64,000 nucleotides of DNA from positions 4,758,444 through 4,822,443 of the forward strand of contig NZ_CP157794.1 in NCBI RefSeq assembly GCF_040111675.1. The letters run 5' to 3'. The position numbers were made by a program, and so were the translations under genes. Below the pieces are notes generated by a model. That model was not told the DNA's origin. It saw nothing but the letters and a program-made list of their open reading frames with translations, and ran no database searches. Of this stretch, positions 61,837-64,000 are shown piece after piece (the stretch's first letter is position 1; each line of letters opens with the position of its first letter). The stretch is from Salinarimonas sp. GTDB taxonomy: Bacteria > Pseudomonadota > Alphaproteobacteria > Rhizobiales > Beijerinckiaceae.

Positions 61837-61880
61837 CGTGTTTCCCCTGTGACGCCGCGAGCGGCGCGAAGACGAGAGCG

Positions 61881-62696
61881 ATGAGCCCGAGCCCAGCCAG
61901 ACAGGAGCACGCGCCCGTGCGGGCGGAAACGCTCGTCTCCCTGCGCGGCGTCGACAAGACCTTCGCCAACGGCACCACCGCGCTCTCCGGCCTCGACCTC
62001 GACATCCGCGAGAACGAGTTCGTCTCCCTGCTCGGCCCCTCCGGCTGCGGCAAGTCGACGGCCCTGCGCATCCTGGCGGGCCTCATCCCGGCGAGCCGCG
62101 GCGCGGTCGACTGGGCCGGCGGCGGCGACGTCGACGCGCATCGCGGCGAGATCGGCTTCGTCTTCCAGGAGCCGACACTGATGCCCTGGGCGAGCGTCGC
62201 CGACAACGTCTACCTGCCGCTGCGCCTGCGCGGCGTCTCCCGGCGGCATGCGCAGGACGCGATCGACTTCTGCCTCGATCTCGTCGGCCTCTCGAAGTTC
62301 GCCGAGGCCTATCCGCGCGAGCTCTCCGGCGGCATGAAGATGCGCGTCTCCATCGCCCGCGCCCTGTCGCTGCGGCCGAAGATCCTGCTGATGGACGAGC
62401 CCTTCGCGGCGCTCGACGAGATCACCCGCTTCAAGCTCAACGACGACCTCCTGCGCCTGCAGGGCGAGTTCGGCTGCACGGTCGTCTTCGTCACCCATTC
62501 GGTGTACGAAAGCGTCTACCTGTCGACGCGGATCGTGGTGATGGCGGCGCGGCCGGGGCGGATCGTCGAGGAGATCGAGGTGGCGGCCCCCCATCCGCGC
62601 ACGGAGGCGTTCCGCACGACGCCGCTCTACGGCGAGCTCTGCCGCCGGGCGAGCGCGGCGCTCCACGGCGCCATGGGCGCCGACGAGCATCTGTGA
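61881..62696 (+). CDS. ABC transporter ATP-binding protein (SsuB/TauB/ThiZ type)
   Basis: A 271-aa nucleotide-binding subunit: Walker A GPSGCGKST, Q-loop FQEPTLMPW, signature LSGGMKMR, Walker B ILLMDEP and H-loop VTHSVYE. Start at 61881 is the ATG after GACGAGAGCG; a longer frame runs into the hairpin. The permease GTG/ATG overlaps or follows directly. Energises uptake with the adjacent permease. Confidence 0.93.
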   Translation: MSPSPARQEHAPVRAETLVSLRGVDKTFANGTTALSGLDLDIRENEFVSLLGPSGCGKSTALRILAGLIPASRGAVDWAGGGDVDAHRGEIGFVFQEPTLMPWASVADNVYLPLRLRGVSRRHAQDAIDFCLDLVGLSKFAEAYPRELSGGMKMRVSIARALSLRPKILLMDEPFAALDEITRFKLNDDLLRLQGEFGCTVVFVTHSVYESVYLSTRIVVMAARPGRIVEEIEVAAPHPRTEAFRTTPLYGELCRRASAALHGAMGADEHL

Positions 62697-62707
62697 GGGA
62701 GGCCGGC

Positions 62708-63661
62708 ATGACCGACGCGCGCACCGCCGCCGACCGTCCGGAGGGGGCCGAGATCTGGGCCGCCGCCGCTGCCGCGCCGCCCACCGCCGAGGCGGCGAAA
62801 GCCGCGCCCGCGGCGAGCCCGCCCGGCGAGGGCCGGGACCTCTCCCGCATCCTGCGCGTGGCGCTGCCGCTCGCGGTCTTCGCCCTCGTGATCTGGGGCT
62901 GGGAGACCTACGTCGTCGCCTACGAGGTGCCGCACTACATCCTTCCGGCGCCGACGCGCATCATGGAGACCATGATCGAGGACTGGCCGATCCTGTTCGG
63001 CTCCCTGCTGCAGACCCTGCGCACGACCTTTCTCGGGCTGATCCTCGCCGTCGCCGGCGGCGTCTCCCTCGCCGTGCTGCTCTCGCTGTCGCGGCTGATC
63101 GAGTATTCGCTCTATCCCTACGCCGTGGTGCTGCAGGTGACGCCCGTCGTCGCCATCTCGCCGCTGCTGCTCATCTACATGCCGCAGGAGGCGGCCGTCC
63201 TCACCTGCGCCTGGATCGTGGCCTTCTTCCCGATCCTGTCGAACACCACGCTCGGCCTGCAATCCGTCGACCGGAACCTGCTCGAGCTGTTCGACCTCTA
63301 CGGCGCGACGAAGCCGAAATGGGCGCCGCACTGGCTCGGGCGCTTCCTGTCGCGGGTGAAGGCGCTTTGGTACCTGCGCCGCCCGGCGGCGCTGCCCTTC
63401 TTCCTCGCCGGGCTGAAGATCGCCGGCGGCCTCGCGCTGATCGGCGCGGTCGTCGCGGAGATCGCGGCCGGCTCCGCCGGCGCGGGCTCGGGCCTCGCCT
63501 ACCGCATCCTGGAGAGCCAGTTCCGGCTCAACATCCCCCGCCTCTTCGCGGCGCTCGCGCTCCTGTCGGTGACCGGCGTCGTGATCTTCCTCGCCATGTC
63601 GGGCCTGTCGCACATGCTCCTGCGGCGCTGGCACGAGAGCGCGCTGAAGCAGGAGCGCTGA
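62708..63661 (+). CDS. ABC transporter permease (SsuC/ThiX type)
   Basis: A 317-aa inner-membrane permease with about six helices and the EAA-type coupling region written ELFDLYGATKPKWAPHW...LPFFLAGLKIAGGLALIGAVVAEI. An Ala-rich ~45-residue cytoplasmic extension precedes helix 1. ATG at 62708 is preceded by AGGGAGG 5 nt upstream; a GTG at 62693 overlapping the ATPase stop is an alternative. Confidence 0.92.
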   Translation: MTDARTAADRPEGAEIWAAAAAAPPTAEAAKAAPAASPPGEGRDLSRILRVALPLAVFALVIWGWETYVVAYEVPHYILPAPTRIMETMIEDWPILFGSLLQTLRTTFLGLILAVAGGVSLAVLLSLSRLIEYSLYPYAVVLQVTPVVAISPLLLIYMPQEAAVLTCAWIVAFFPILSNTTLGLQSVDRNLLELFDLYGATKPKWAPHWLGRFLSRVKALWYLRRPAALPFFLAGLKIAGGLALIGAVVAEIAAGSAGAGSGLAYRILESQFRLNIPRLFAALALLSVTGVVIFLAMSGLSHMLLRRWHESALKQER

Positions 63662-64000
63662 ATGAGCGAGACGCCGCCCCCACGCACCTTCGCCGAGCTG
63701 CGGCGGAGCTTCCCCGAGGAACGCGCCTTCCGCATCGAGAATGCCCGCGCGCCGCTCTGCCTGCTCGCCGCGCACGGCGTCGCCGGCGACGCGCACGGCT
63801 TCGCGCGGGTGGACGTGATGGTGGAGGACGGGCGCATCGCCGGCATCGGCGCGGCAGGCGGCTTCCACCTCGACGGCGAGGACCTGCCGAAGCTCGACGT
63901 CGGCGGGCGCATCCTGCTGCCGCGCCTCGTCGACGTGCACACGCATATCGACAAGGGCCACATCTGGCCCCGCCGCGCCAACCCGGACGGCACCTTCATG
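63662..64000 (+). CDS. Amidohydrolase, cytosine-deaminase-like (3' end outside window)
   Basis: The first 113 residues are visible. A beta-sandwich start (RVDVMVEDGRIAGIGAAGG) leads to the metal motif VDVHTHIDKGHIWPR, where HxHxDKGH is typical of the CodA/cytosine deaminase branch. ATG at 63662 overlaps the permease stop by one base. With an NMT1/THI5-type transporter, deamination of an imported pyrimidine-like compound is a fair guess, but the catalytic half lies outside. Confidence 0.85.
   Translation, partial: MSETPPPRTFAELRRSFPEERAFRIENARAPLCLLAAHGVAGDAHGFARVDVMVEDGRIAGIGAAGGFHLDGEDLPKLDVGGRILLPRLVDVHTHIDKGHIWPRRANPDGTFM

Overview
The window reads as chromosome of a very high-GC alphaproteobacterium, most probably Hyphomicrobiales (Salinarimonas or Methylobacterium-like). 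This rests on the strong GC bias, an MmcB repair nuclease, an SH3/DUF1236 protein, class I AroA, SecA beside a parvulin, and several ABC/TRAP uptake systems. The genus is an inference. I saw no tRNA, rRNA, insertion sequence, prophage or CRISPR array.

Most notable is positions 3185-13667, a minus-strand block of six tightly spaced or overlapping genes: unbL (DUF1702), unbV (FG-GAP/ASPIC), unbU (membrane), pksE (1909-aa iterative PKS, KS-AT-ACP-KR-DH-PPTase), tebC (hotdog thioesterase) and a small unassigned membrane protein. The first five match the enediyne warhead cassette known mainly from actinomycetes, in the same order. From the left edge a convergent set reaches it: a methionyl-tRNA-synthetase-like protein (cut by the window), a cytosolic periplasmic-binding-fold protein and a HAD phosphatase. 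On the right, across 300 bp, lie a divergent SDR, an EamA transporter and a Dda/RecD-like helicase. No enediyne self-resistance or regulatory gene is recognisable, so the cluster may extend beyond the left edge.

16.8-28.8 kb: an inverted intergenic repeat, secA, a parvulin PPIase with a strong terminator, an SH3/DUF1236 protein, an unassigned two-gene operon (299-aa protein plus TPR protein), a SAF-domain oxidoreductase, a PAS-GGDEF-EAL c-di-GMP enzyme and mmcB.

28.8-42.5 kb, all minus strand: two TRAP permease sets sharing one binding protein plus an SDR, aroA, a DUF1513/imelysin pair, an RpfF-like DSF synthase, and a sulfur module (YeeE/YedE permease plus secreted tandem rhodanese).

42.6-49.8 kb: small membrane and regulatory genes, a TPR lipoprotein-like or periplasmic protein, zinc-less bL36, and pheS-pheT interrupted by a two-gene HEPN pair, then two small lower-GC genes of unknown function.

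49.8-64 kb: SMP-30 lactonase, an orphan branched-chain-type binding protein, HD phosphohydrolase, SDR, two MFS transporters, a coiled-coil protein built on 21-bp repeats, AcuI-type reductase, PBP1A, and an NMT1/THI5-type ABC transporter running into an amidohydrolase cut by the right edge.
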